A stretch of DNA of 64,000 nucleotides, taken from positions 496,001-560,000 of the forward strand of contig CM073194.1 of NCBI GenBank assembly GCA_037042915.1, given 5' to 3'. A program made the translations under genes and the position numbers. Shown here in pieces: positions 1 through 11,254 of the stretch (position 1 is its first letter; the number at the start of each line of letters is the position of its first letter). The stretch is from Auricularia sp. M13. Taxonomy: Eukaryota; Basidiomycota; Agaricomycetes; Auriculariales; Auriculariaceae. A model generated the notes under the pieces. The model searched no databases, had not been told where the DNA came from, and saw only the letters and a program-made list of their open reading frames with translations.

Positions 1-1142
1 CAGAAGTCGGATAGGGTGTTGTCCTGTCTGACGAGAATACGATTGCACGACTTGAAGTGAAGGTGCGTACATTCGCTCGAAAGCGAGGGCTTCAGCGTGC
101 AGCCGCGCGTGCGTCCGATGCGTTCGTAGAACGGCGTGTGCACGCCCGCGAAGCGGAGCCAGCGTGACACGATCCAGGGAGCGCTCATCAAAACTTGTGT
201 CTGTCCAGATGTTGGATCGCGGTAAATGTAGCAGTCGATCATGGCGTAGAGCTGCCATCCAGCCGAGGGGTGGTATCGAAATCCGATGGGAATTCTGTCA
301 TTGCGAGGTTAGCATAATCGTCCCCCCGGCCGATGGACGTACAGCATCATTCGATGCGTCTCTTCTCCCTCGAAGTCCGCAGCAGAAGTGCGTTCGCCCG
401 TAAATCGCTCGTACATTTCCGCAAGGCTCTGAATGGCTCTCAGAAATGAACGCTTCTAGTAATTTTCAACACTCACATTGAGAGACGTTCGGCCCATGGG
501 CATGTAGTACTTCCCATCGAATGGATCTTGGAAATGAAAGGCCGGTATCGCGCCGGTGAAACGGGTGGATATATCCGTCACGACTTCGGATACTCTCGTG
601 AGCGTAGTTCCATGCTGATTGACGGCTTCGAGGAGTCGTGCCTGATCATTGCTGGTCTGCAGTATCAGATCTTTCAAAGCTATCAAACTCGCCGCGCACC
701 TTTGAGCCAGGGAAAGGTAAGTGTGTACGGCCTGGACCTGCTCGGACAACCTCTGCTTCAAAGCATCGACCGCCTTCTTGCCGCCAAGCACACTCCAGGC
801 CACCATGCTCCAATACTTACGCCACGAGACGCCGTGTTTGCGCATCAGGCTCTTCTTGTACGAGGAAATCCGATGCTCGACAGCGCGCAGAACCTCGTGG
901 CAGATCGACACAGCGTGCGTGATGCCGTTGCAGATGTCTTGATTTAGTTCTATGCTGCGGCCGTCGATGACTGCCTTGACCTGCTGTAGCGATCGCGTGA
1001 AGGTATCCATATCGTCGATCAGCTGCTGGATCTCGCCTGCAGCCCCGGCTACATCGCGCAGTGCCGAAAGAATGGCCCACGCGAGCTGCAGTACGGCTGT
1101 GATGTCCCCGAACGATCCAAAGGAGAACTGGGCGACGGGCAT
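1..1142 (-). CDS. Uncharacterised agaricomycete protein, family copy A (3' end cut by the window edge)
   Basis: The start is the ATG at 1142-1140 (MPVAQFSFGSFGD). Exon 1 encodes a helical N-terminus. Exon 2 carries the block DPFDGKYYMPMGRTSL, and after an intron the next exon reads LAEMYERFTGERT. A further intron leads to IPIGFRYHP, and the frame then runs on to base 1 without a stop. Copies B (6815-8455) and C (8871-11254) have the same exon order and the same conserved blocks. The N-terminus resembles the helical domains that open many fungal NLR-like proteins, and the middle block loosely recalls a ubiquitin-like fold. Both are inferences from sequence flavour, and the function is unknown. 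The gene is minus strand, facing away from its relatives. The last roughly 100 codons lie outside the window. Confidence 0.75.
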
Positions 1143-1787
1143 GCGGGTCGAGTGGACAACGATTGAAGCGGTCTATTGAACCCGACACTCAGCCGGAAAG
1201 ACAGCGGAACCGGCGATGCAGCTGTGCAGCTGCTTTGGGGCGGAATTCGAGGCCAATAGAAGGCGAAGAAAGCCCATCCGGGATTATCAAACTGCATCAT
1301 CTGACCAGCGCTTCCTCCCTGAAATTACAACATGAGCCTGCCCCGCGTTTTCCGCTACTTTATAAGCGCCGGGAAGATAGACACGAAATCTGCTTGGATC
1401 GCGTCTTGGTGAAAATATTCTTGCCTACTTGCCGATGGCTCTGGAACTCGAAAACCTCTGATTGGCGCGCGGCTCAGTACTACTACTACAGTTACAAGCA
1501 CCCTTCGTAGCCCTGCGGTACGTAGTCTATTTTATTAACCACAGTAATCATTGCTAGTTGAAATGTAGAAATGGCTAACCGGACAGATCATTCCTCCAGC
1601 AGTCTACCGCCTGTCAGCGTCGCGCCCGGCGAGCTGGGCGATCCTCGCCCTGTCAGCGGGACCTGAGAAGCGCGGGCCACGAAAGCAATGGATAATAGCA
1701 TCGGGGCGCGAAAGAGATGTAGGAGAGGAGAGTGGGAGAGAGGAAGGAAGAGAGGCGCTTCCGCGGACTCGGGAGTCGATCAGCGCA
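1143..1787. other. Intergenic, no gene seen
   Basis: This holds the upstream region of copy A and a G/A-rich run near 1720-1760. No reading frame here resembles a known protein. Confidence 0.5.
1359..1367 (-). promoter_or_regulatory. TATA-like box for family copy A
   Basis: Read on the minus strand this is CTTATAAAG, about 217 bases before the ATG of copy A. It is the only TATA-like stretch I see between that gene and the repeat at 1.79 kb. The distance is long for a fungal core promoter, so an unseen 5' UTR intron or another start site is possible. Confidence 0.35.
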
Positions 1788-1985
1788 GTCAGAGCGCGTT
1801 GCCCGGTCGTCACTCAAGCAGTCAGGCAGCAAAGAGCAGCGTCAGAATGGGCTATCCGAGCGTCGGAGAAGAAGCAAGACCCGGAGCGCACAAGCTGGCC
1901 GCAGCAAAATTTGCGCACCCCCGCGGCCTCGCCGTAACGAGCATCGTCGTAGCCGTTCTACAGGGCTAAAGCAGCGCAGGCGGAC
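1788..1985 (+). repeat. Dispersed repeat R1, copy 1
   Basis: This stretch matches the reverse complement of 15290-15492 over about 200 bases. Shared blocks include GTCAGAGCG, GAAGACCCGGAG-like, AAGCTGGC and GCAGCAAAA. Nothing suggests a protein, and no terminal repeats or target duplications could be defined. Confidence 0.6.
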
Positions 1986-2244
1986 CTCGTTATTTCAGAT
2001 GGGCAAGAGCCAGATTGCGAGCAAGGCGGTTGCGGCGCTGTTCACCATCTGGCGGGCGAGTGCTGAGATGATGAGGCGAAGACTCAAACGCGGAGATCGA
2101 ATCATTTCCGGCTCTTTGTCTCGTACCCCCACGTCTGCTTCACGCGCCTTCAATGACGCGGCCGAGAGGTCCTTTAATTGATATCTTCCTTAGCAGTCTG
2201 CTCGCCCGACTGCGCGGTATTTCAGAAACCACTCAGAGTTGCCA

Positions 2245-3439
2245 TGTGCCTCTACCCGGACGCGCAGCTGCTTGACTTTCGCCGGCCCGCTCGAACTAAT
2301 GGGCTTCCTGGCGCCCGCCACGGCCGCGCTCAGTAACCCGCCGCCGTCGTATATGCTGAAGTTCACCCAACTCGGCGTGGGCGAGACGACGACGACGACG
2401 ACTGTGGGCCTCATTCTGAATGCCGACTCGATATCGGAAACAAGACACATTCCAAAAGCATCTGCCAATAACTCCCCGACCCCTCCGATTGCACGCCGTC
2501 GCGCCAGTCTGTGCTCTCGAGGCCGGCCTTGGACACTCTGCGCGTGGGCTGGAGCGTGCGTCGACGGGGCAAGGCGATGAAGAAAGCGACGCATGAGAAA
2601 CGCCTGCTCATGCTGAGCTCCGTCTCACGCAGCCTGGCAACGCGGCTCGCAAAGTACGTCTCCCAGGCGTACATCTTGGCGGTACGAATGTCGGAGAAGA
2701 CGTCCTGCAGCAGGCGCACGCGCACGTCCGTAGTGCGGGTGTTGCGCCGGATCGCCTTGAACATGACGACGCGTATGAGAAGGAGCTTCCAAAGGCTGGT
2801 GTGGAGCAGGTTGACGTCCCCTCCGTTCCTGGAGGTGCGCAGGATGCGGGATATCTGATATGGGATCCGCGCTGACGCTCGCGCGGAACGGGCTCATCGC
2901 CCGGCGCGACGCCCGAGGTGCTCATCAAGTCCCTGCAGAAGCAGGCGCCGGGCGCGAAATACATCCTCTCCGTCTGCTCCAGCTCGTGGATTCTGCAGCA
3001 AGCGGGGCTGCTCAATGGCAAGCGCGCGACGACCAACAAGAGCCTGTAGAACGTCATCACCGTGCGTCCTCTCTGCCTCCGCGCGATCTGGTGACAGAGA
3101 TGGCTATGGGAAGGCGGCGTCGGCGAAGGAGGTGCAGTGGGTGCCCAAGGCGCGCTGGGTCGTGGACGGGAACGTCTGGACGGCGTCGGGCGTCGCGGCC
3201 GGTACGTGGCAGTCTTTTCCGCCCCTGGATCAGATCGCTGACGTCGGCCTGCCCCAGGCCTCGACATGGCGCTCGCGTGGATCACGCACCTCGCCGGCGC
3301 CAAGACAGCGGCCACGGTCAGCAGCAGCGCTGAGTACACCGGACGTAGCGCCGACCACGACGAGTTTGTGGACATTTGGAGCGAAGAGGCGCAGGCGGCG
3401 CTCGTCAAGTCGCTCGGCGAGTGGATGAAGAGTCTTTGA
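2245..3439 (+). pseudogene. Dead DJ-1/PfpI family gene (copy A of the DJ-1 set)
   Basis: The order of conserved blocks matches the intact genes at 12.6, 16.2 and 17.6 kb: AMCLYPDAQLLDF, then GPLELMGFLAP after a one-base frameshift near 2280, then VPGG at an exon end near 2833. Next come SSPGATPEVL, the nucleophile block SVCSSSWILQQAGLLNG, ARWVVDGNVWTASGV and a normal C-terminus ending at the TGA at 3437-3439. Damage includes the frameshift, an in-frame TAG just after ATTNKSL near 3048, and a 330-base insert at 2488-2817 that carries a stop in this frame. A GAC/ACG triplet run (about 2381-2402) adds a Thr stretch. An N-terminal start equivalent to the paralogues' MSTPQFETL is missing, so the left limit is approximate. 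Confidence 0.85.
2488..2817 (-). pseudogene. ABC transporter gene fragment inserted in the dead DJ-1 gene
   Basis: On the minus strand all 330 bases (110 codons) are open. They encode a piece typical of the membrane domain of MRP/ABCC-type exporters: RVRLLQDVFSDIRTAKMY, then AWETYFASRVARLRETEL, the intracellular-loop/coupling-helix region. No nucleotide-binding domain, Walker motif, start or stop is present. The fragment sits between two copies of CCCCTCCG (2480-2487 and 2818-2825). Removing the insert and one copy restores a DJ-1 exon with exactly the paralogues' length across that stretch. I see no terminal inverted repeats and no poly-A tail. Confidence 0.8.
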
Positions 3440-4485
3440 GCGCCACCGCGCTCTTTCTGTACAGATTTGTACCATCAGCTTGGAGGTGTAACAACAATGC
3501 AATCCCCGCTCCCTATGAAAGCGTCTATGTACAGTATGAGTTTCTCGGAGTCGCTTATCGCGCAAGTCTTTCATGGACGACGGCGAGCCTCGGAAGCTTA
3601 GAGCTGAGCTCAGCGCTCGGCACTTTCAGCATCGCCAGAGACTACAGTTATTTTAATTGCATTTCAAAACCCATACAAAGTTGCAAACATACCGCTACTT
3701 CGCTCGCAGAAAGGGCTTGCGATGATTCTCGGCAACTTGCCTCCGTTGACCGAAATCACGGTCGGAAGCATGAACGCGTATCACCGAGCGGACTTTCGGA
3801 CGTTGCTGACTTGCTTCTTACCGCGATGCACCCGCGAGCCACATTCGCCAGCATCCTCGATACGCGCGATAGAGCGCCCGCGCAAGCTCCATAAGAGCTT
3901 TTACGAGCACCTGGTCGTTTTTTTGCTCTTTGTGTCGGCCTCGGTTTCGATTCCCAACTGATCTGGCTTGCGCCGCTCGGTGCGCACGGATTTAGTGGCT
4001 ACATGAATGTGGCTAATCGTGGATTTCAGCTACCTTTCCTCTGACCAGTGCGTTCCGGGGTTAATAATTCCCTTCAATATCGTTTTTGGGTCACAATGCG
4101 CGGCCCACGCGCGGATTCAGTTCGACATTACCTCCTGGCCGCCTCTCTGCTCGCCGCGGCGGCTGTCCTTCCATCTCCACCAGCCTACCCCATACCTACA
4201 TCTTTCTGTACTTTTTCCTCATCGACCACTGCTACGGCATGGAGGCCCCGTGCCCGACTCAGCGCGCACCGTGGAATTCTGGCTCTGATTGGCCGTCAGT
4301 TCCCTTGCATTCTGATTAAACAATGATCTGCTCCAGCCAGATGGCTCCAGGCGCTACGCGGTCTTTTCCAGCACCTCAGCACAATGGTCCGCAGGCGCTC
4401 GCCACCGCGTCTACCCACGATTGTGGCTCGTCACACCCTTTCGGATGATCCAGCCACCCGCACGCTCAAGTTGAGACTCATTGGT
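3440..4485. other. Intergenic, no convincing gene
   Basis: A 92-codon frame at 4048-4326 contains a Leu/Ala-rich hydrophobic stretch like a signal peptide (from the ATG at 4096), but the rest is low-complexity and matches no family known to me. I treat it as a chance frame. Confidence 0.4.
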
Positions 4486-4920
4486 GACTGAGATCAAGAT
4501 GTGCGCCGGGCGCGCGCTGTACTCGCCGCCGCGCTGGAAATCTGGTACTTCCTCACACGATTGCCTTCCTGCCAAAGTTGCACTGCCTCGTCCGAGTCAT
4601 AACATTCGACGTATCTTGCTTGTTCATTTCCGATGCATAACTTCCATTCGACACCCGCTCTCGCTTCCTTCCAATCCGGGGATGCGGGCTCCTGACATCA
4701 AAATGTGCGGCTAGACGCGCACTCTGCTCGCCGCCGCGGTGGAGCTCCGGTGCTACCAATTCCAGTGCTTCATTCCATCGCCGTCTCTGCCTATGCACCG
4801 CCTCGCGAGACTTGAGTTATATCATTCGAAGTACCTTGGCTTGTTTTTCTGCACATCACAATAGCCGCCTGCTCTCGCTCTTGCTTCCTTCCACTCTGGG
4901 GATGTCCGGCTGGTTCTTCC
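4486..4920 (+). repeat. Imperfect tandem repeat of about 205-230 bases, two units
   Basis: Unit 1 (about 4486-4690) and unit 2 (about 4691-4920) share GA(C/G)ATCAA(A/G)ATGTGCG near their starts, CTCGCCGCCGCG, CATTCGA(A/C)GTA and CTTGCTTCCTTCC-like ends. The units are diverged with small indels. Function unknown. Confidence 0.6.
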
Positions 4921-5265
4921 TCAGTCCTCTTTCGGGCACCAGTGTTTGTGCCTGATGTATTTGGGACCGCCTTCGGACTGCTGCGTTGTGCAGAAGCAGT
5001 CGAGTCTTCTCGTCGCGATGCAGCATAATATCCGCGGGGCGCGCTAACGGGTCCCGTCCAGCCGCGTCCCATGCTGTGCTCCTCCTTCTTCCTCGTTCCT
5101 CTTTCGGGCACCAGTGCTTGTGCCTGACTCATTTGGGGCCATCTCCGGATTGTTGTGTTGTGCAGGAGCAGCCGCGTCTTCTTCTCGCGATGCAGCGTAA
5201 TCTCCGCGGGGCGCGCGAGCTATGTAACGTGTCGCGTCTAGACGTCTCGCAGGCTGTGTACATGC
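4921..5265 (+). repeat. Tandem repeat of 172 bases, two units
   Basis: CCTCTTTCGGGCACCAGTG begins at 4926 and again at 5098, a 172-base step. Both units go on with TTGTGCCTGA, TCCGGATTG-like, GCGATGCAGC and CCGCGGGGCGCGC. A third, much weaker unit may follow to about 5480. The step is not a multiple of three, so the similar reading frames on the minus strand shift from unit to unit and are unlikely to be one protein. Confidence 0.7.
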
Positions 5266-6814
5266 TCTCACCGGGATTGCACACCTCCTTCGCTGCTGTC
5301 ACGCGCTCAATCCTGCGGCTTCTTGCTAATACGGCCGCATGCCCGCGGGGCCACGCACAACGTCCTGCTGTGGCTAACGTGGCAACTTCGCCGTTATCTC
5401 CGCGGCGGAGACGCCTTTCTGCACAAGGCCACAACGGCTGCCCGGACGTGCGCCGCGCGAGTGTGTGTAGTCGTTAGGCCTTTCGTATATATAAGCTCGG
5501 AAAGGGCATGCTTGCGGGATGACGTATCCGCTGTGGCTTTGCCCTTCATGACTGTCGACGGCGAGTTCGATGGTCCGTAACGCCTTGACTGTCGAATGTA
5601 GCTTGTAGCTTAACGACGGTCAGAATCTCCCATATCTGATCCTCAGCTGAGAGCGCTGCTGGAGGCTGTGGGAACTTGCGATCACTTCAGACAGGTGTCG
5701 TCGCGCGCTGTCTATTGCAGTATACTTACACCTTTCCAGGTCGTCATCAGAGCAGACGCGCCGATATGCTTCATCCGTATTTGTTGAATTCCCGAGAAAG
5801 TGCCACGCGCTGATTTCGTGTAGGTCATATAGGTGGGGATTACACTGTCCGGGGGACTGCATCTACCTCGGAGGAAGCAATCCGGGTGACATCAACAGAA
5901 GCTGTGAATGACTTGACTCTGCGGTACCGACAGTGTACTGCTCTTGTTGTTCGATGGTTTTCTTTCTCAGCTTTTGAACGTACTGTAGGTTTTCATAATC
6001 ATTCCCACCCGGGTATTATTAATGGCTAGGCGATCAGTGCTGACCAGCGTTGCTTGGTCCTTCGAACACAGCGCCATGCGGCATATCACACCTGTTCTAT
6101 TCGAAGTATGGAGATTCTACTGCGGTATGAGACAAATACTGACGTTACAGTCAATGGGACCATTTACCATACCAGCCACAATACTTCTGAAGAATATGCA
6201 TCGATGGCTGCTTCTAGGCACGTGCTACGACGCTTGAAGCGCGAGATACTGGGCACGAATCATACAAGGAAGCCTTTAGAGCAGCTTTTAGAGCTTATGC
6301 ATCTTTGGGGTTTTCCAGATCCCAAGGTGGTGCGTAATTGTTTCCAGGTACCTAACCCTCAACTCAAATCGACAACTGAATTACTAGTTCCCATCGATTT
6401 CCCCCATGGGAAAATGGGGCTGCCAGGTTGTTCGTGAGTTGCAGTGCTTATGTTAATACGCCGGGCACGACTGATGAGACATAGTGTTGGGAGGCTTTTC
6501 TATTTCATCGCAGGTCCACCCAGACCATGAAACGCTCGAGCATGCCCAACAGTGTGCCAGCTCGAGTGCGCTTAAAGACCTGATAGAGAAACTGGAGATC
6601 GCTTTGCACCCTCGCGCTGGAGTAGAGAACTGACCTCAACGACCCCTTGGAGTATTGAGACTAGCTAGCTATAACATGCTAGCAAAAAGGATAGTCTAGG
6701 CTTGCTTAGGTTCACCGGTTTTCATCGGTAATACCGGCCCGGCCGACTTGCCTCTTGAGCGGGAGTAATAGATGGCAGAGATCGTTGCTTGTCATCCTTA
6801 CGCTCTGGTTGAAC
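5266..6814. other. Intergenic before family copy B
   Basis: Contains a TATA-like CTATATAAG-type stretch near 5484 with no recognisable gene behind it. A 127-codon plus-strand frame at 6054-6437 has ordinary-looking residues but matches nothing I know. Confidence 0.4.
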
Positions 6815-8455
6815 ATGCCCGTCGTTGCCTTCTCCATTGGCGCCTTTGGGGACATCGCTTCGCTTTTGCAGCTTGCGTGGTCTGTCCGCGCAATGCTGAA
6901 GGAAGCGGCTACCGCGACGACTGATATGCGTCAACTCGTGGACGATATGGACACCTTCTCACAGTCACTGCAGCAGGTCAAGTCCCTAATCGAGCGCCGA
7001 GGCGAGCTAGAAACCGAGGTCTGTAATGGCATCGCACACGCTCTCTCGATCTGTGAGGGTGTGCTGCGCGCCGTAGAGGGTCAGATGACATCGTATCGGC
7101 GTGGTCTTATGCGCAAACACGGAGCCGCCTGGCGCAAATATTGGGCTATCGTTGCATGGGGCGTTCTAGGTGGTAGAAAGTCCGCAGATGCTTTGAAACT
7201 GCGGCTGTCCGAGCAGATGAGAGCCATCAACACATACCTAGCTCTTGCTCAAAGGTAAGCGCTTGACTCGGGTGCGAATATGTGTAGTATAAACTATATT
7301 TCTGCAGTAACGACCAGTCCCGGCTTCTGGACATAGTATCCCAACAAGGAACCACGCTCGCAAGAGTCCACGACGTAGTCACAGACATTTCAAAACGATT
7401 CGACTTTGGTATTCCGTCTTTCCACTTTCAGGACCCCTTTGACGGCAATTATTATCTCCCGATGGGTCGAACGTCGCTTCATGTGAGCACTGTGTAGTGT
7501 GATCTATTGATTGCTCCTCAACTGATGTGTTCCCCAGAAGCTTGCGGAGCTCTATGAATTGTTCTCCGGCGAGCGCACGGGGGTTGTGGATTTTCCCGGC
7601 GAACGGGCCCATAAAATCATGCTGTACGTACGCAAATAATCCTTGCTTTTATCATTGCCAATTGGGAATTAGGATCCCAATAGGCATTCGCTATCAGCCT
7701 ACATGCTGTGACCCACCGTTTGCCATGGTGGATTGCTTCATGTTTCGAGACCCAGCGTTCGGACAGCCTCAGGTTCTGATGAGTGTCCCTTGGCTGGTTT
7801 TCAGGCGCCGGCATTTGGGTCGCGCATACACCCCGTTCTATCAACGCATTCCCAATGGGTACTGCTATATGCGCACCTCGGACAGACTGGCGCATTTTCA
7901 CCTCAGATCCTGCGAACAGATCTTTGTTCGAGAGGAACTCTGCTTTTCCGACTTCTGGGAGAATCAGCGCGATGTACCGCTGACTGTGGCTATGTGTTTG
8001 GCAGGCGACCGAGATATGGATAAACCTCCCAGCCTGCTCCATAAGCTCGAGGAAATTGATGATCATGGTCGCGGTGTAGTGGAAGTACTGTGCAGGGGCG
8101 ATTATCCACTCCCGGGTCAGGCTGCGGGGTGCGTCGTTTACTCAGGAGTCAGGATTGCTTACATGCTGATGACTGTAGTGTCGAAGTATGTTTTGGTATT
8201 TCACCCATCGTGAAGTTGCGACAGGTAGCGGATTGTCGCACATTGTCGCGAGCGTTGAAAGACCACGATACGGCACTGCTACGGCAAGACTTTCTACGCC
8301 GCATTGACACCGTAAGTCATTCTCACCTATTTCTTCGTGCTAGCGATGACCATAGATAGCACTGCAAAATATTCGACGCTGAGGAAGACATCCAGCTTCT
8401 CTGGATGTGTTGGGCGGAGGAGTTGCGCAGGGCCATCTTAACTACGTCCTCGTAG
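6815..8455 (+). CDS. Uncharacterised agaricomycete protein, family copy B (intact)
   Basis: The start is the ATG at 6815 (MPVVAFSIGAFGD) and the stop the TAG at 8453-8455. Exon 1 ends at 7254, followed by an intron at 7255-7307. Exon 2 ends at 7482 with DPFDGNYYLPMGRTSL, followed by an intron at 7483-7537. Then come KLAELYELFSGERTG, an intron to about 7671, RIPIGIRYQP and a long exon of Trp/Phe-rich sequence (QPQVLMSVPWLV, SDFWENQRD). Two short 3' exons share FGISPIVKLRQ and LWMCWAEELRRAIL with copy C. The protein is about 480 residues, with no signal peptide and no catalytic motif I can name. A helical N-terminal domain with the GSFGD-type opening recurs in fungal NLR-like proteins, so a regulatory or scaffolding role is possible but unproven. 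Confidence 0.75.
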
Positions 8456-8870
8456 CGTGTAGACGAAACGGGGCATGGGATCTCCCCGTAGCAGGCTGCG
8501 CTTATGAAGGCTATCGGAGAGGCGATTAGGAACATGTGATCATACAGCTCGATTATCCAGGACCTCTGTAGTGCGAGATGTAGTCACACCTAACGTGCGT
8601 CTGGGAGCATTATCAATCCAGAACAATGCGCGAGGGCCGGAATCGCGCGTAAGTGGGCGGGTTGAATTGTTCTCTATCATCCATATCCATTTGCTACATC
8701 GCCTTGCCATAATTCCTGAGGGTGAAGGCGCAGCGTCCCGAGAATCCGGAGATGCCGCGGCAGCCGGGCTGTGCTACAATTCCGATGCAGAAGCGGGTGC
8801 TTTTCCGCCCGTCTCGGGAACATTCTTTGCGCGCGATAGTTGCGCTCTACCTGCGACTTATCGACCCAAC

Positions 8871-11254
8871 ATGCCCGTTGCCGCCTTCACGATTGGTTCT
8901 GTCGGAGATATCACCACGATCTTGCAGCTCGTGTGCGCCATACTGGCAGTCCTGAACGATGCGGCTAATGCGAGTAACGATATCAAGCACCAGGCCCCTG
9001 GCATAGGTCATTAGAGGTCCCATCCGCAAAATCCGGCCGCGGGGCCCGTTTATAACCTCAAAAATCGGCCCTGGCGGGGCCCGTTTACATGGAGGTTCGG
9101 CTATTCCGGGTATCCGCGGAAGTAAAGTTTCCTCCGAGATCTGCTGCCGGCGCACTCTCAGATAGTCAATATGTATATCAATGCTCTCTACCGGTCAAAA
9201 TCTCATTGTTTGTACACTCCTCATCCTCTGATACAACTTTGCAAGGGCAGAGAGCGAAGGATCACTAGAGCTGGAGCTGGAGGATGATGCAACGGGCATT
9301 ATCGCCCCTTATATATGGGAGGCGGGCGCGTGGGCCACACTGCGCTACCTACACCACGATTACAATTCATTTTGCCCACCACAGCTCAAATGAAGATGTC
9401 TGGGCGACGAGCACAGCAAAATCACGTCAGAACGCGCCCAGAACGGTCATCGTGGTGTGCACCTGGTGCATTTGTGGCGCATAATGGTCTTCGGACCTCG
9501 CTTAACGCGATTGGCGCAAGGCAGCTGCATCGGTCATCCAGAAGCGTGGTGCTGGGAGCGGCCGTCCACGTCGACGTCAGCACTGCCGCGGGTCCCGTTT
9601 AGATGGACCATGGACGCACCTGACGGCCACCGCGGGTCCCGTTTAGATGTATGGAGCGGCCGCGAAACGCGGCGATACGGGTCCCGTTTAGATGGGACCC
9701 TTATCGGACTTTGCCGGGGGCCTCAAGCACCTCACTGAAGACCTCGATTCGTTCTCGCAATCGCTGCAGCAGATCAAGGCGGTCATTCAGGCCCGTGGGA
9801 ACGAGCTCAACGTCGACATCCGAAACGGCATCGAGCATTCTCTCTCGATCTGCGACGGTGTGCTGCGACTGGTCGAAGCTCGGCTTTCATCGTACAGACA
9901 AGGCCTAATGCGCAAGCACGGCTCATCCTGGCGCAAATATTGGACTATGCTTGCTTGGAGCGTTCTCGGAGGGCGCAAGGCCGCAGATTCACTCAAACAA
10001 CGTCTATCGGAACAAATTCACGCCGTTCATACATACCTCGCGTTGTCGCAAAGGTACCTTTCCTTACCTAGCTGCTGCTTGCGTCGTTCACAACTCTGGC
10101 TAGTAACGATCAAGCGCGACTGCTAAACCTTGAGAACGAGCAGGGAATCCTGCTCACTCGAGTCTATGAAGTTGTGGAGGACATATCGAAGCGCTTTGAC
10201 TTCGGCATACCATCCTTCAAATTCCGAGACCCATTTGACGGCCAATACTACCTCCCTATGGGTCGAACATCGCTTCAGGTGACTAAGGGGATTTATCATG
10301 GTGACTTCACTTATAGTGCCTGCAGAAGCTCACGGAACTGTACGAGTTGTTCACGAGCGAGCGCACTTGCATCCTGGACGTCCCCGACAACCTGACGCAT
10401 AGAACTATGCTGTTCGTTCACCATCCTCCGTTCGAATCCTCTCACGATGTTTAAATGTTTTTAGGATACCTATCGGATTTCGTTACCATCCCACGTTAGG
10501 CGACCCGACCTATGCTGTTGTGGACTGCGTCATATTCCGCGATGCGCCATTTGGTCAACCCCAAGTGTTGCTGAGCGTCCCATGGCTCGTCGAAAGGCGA
10601 TGCAATCTCATTAACGCCAATACATACACACCCTTTTACGAACGCACGGCAGTCGGCAAATGCGCGTCTCACGCCAGGTCGGCCGAAGGGGCGCACATGC
10701 ACTTTCGAGCCTGCGAGCAAATACTTCTGCGGCAGGACATCCATTTTGATCAATTCTGGGACAGTTACCGTGATAGACCGCTCATCGAGCTCACCTGCTA
10801 CTACCAACGGTCTCGGGAGAAACCCATGAATCTCCTAAACAAGTTGGAAGAGCCGGATGCAAAATCGCAGGGGTTCATCAAGTACCTGTGCTCAATGATT
10901 TACCCCGAACCCGGAACAGCTGCGAAGTAACCCATCTTTCAACACGGTTCAATAGTTGCTAACGCAATCCTCCAGCCGCAGCGTGTGCTTCGCCATGTCT
11001 CCAATTGTTCGGCTGAGACAAACAACGGATTGCGAGCTCTTGCCGTATCATCTGCGGAAAAACGTCAATTCTTTGCTCTCAAAAGAATTCCTACATAAAG
11101 TTGACAAGGTACGCACCGAATAGTCGCAGTATTTGTCAATGCAAAAGTTAATTGCCAATAGCATTCGTCTCTTTTTGATGTGGAGAAGGGTAGCGAGCTT
11201 GTCTGGCTGTGTTGGGCGGAGGAACTTCGCAGGGCCATACTCAACATTTCTTAG
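8871..11254 (+). pseudogene. Uncharacterised agaricomycete protein, family copy C, exon 1 split by a hAT-like insertion
   Basis: Exon 1 starts at the ATG at 8871 (MPVAAFTIGSVGD) and reads to ASNDIKH at 8990. It is then broken by 732 foreign bases and resumes with LTEDLDSFSQSLQQ. The rest is well preserved: YLALSQR, an intron, DPFDGQYYLPMGRTSL, an intron, KLTELYELFTSER, an intron with donor GTTCGT, RIPIGFRYHP, the long exon, VCFAMSPIVRLRQ and WLCWAEELRRAIL, ending at the TAG at 11252-11254. Every other exon stays open and the paralogue's splice sites are kept, so the insertion looks recent. The frame after 8990 reaches a stop at 9012-9014. Unless the insert is spliced out, only about the first 40 residues are made. 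Confidence 0.8.
8991..9722. mobile_element. Non-autonomous hAT-like element with 8-base target duplication
   Basis: The 732-base insert is flanked by TCAAGCAC at 8983-8990 and 9723-9730. Removing the insert and one copy restores the reading frame of family copy C. The ends are related inverted repeats: the left begins CAGGCCCCTGGCATAG, and the right, read on the minus strand, begins GGCCCCCGGCAAAG. Both then reach GGTCCCATC within about 35 bases. GGG(T/G)CCCGTTTA recurs five times near both ends (about 9039, 9075, 9587, 9630, 9680), as subterminal transposase sites often do. No transposase frame is present. The 8-base duplication fits hAT, but the terminal bases do not fit the usual hAT consensus perfectly. 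Confidence 0.8.

Noticed and set aside
4791-5271. Minus-strand repeat protein encoded by the 172-base units
   Set aside because: The unit length is not a multiple of three, so the similar peptides arise in different frames; no promoter or start context supports a gene.
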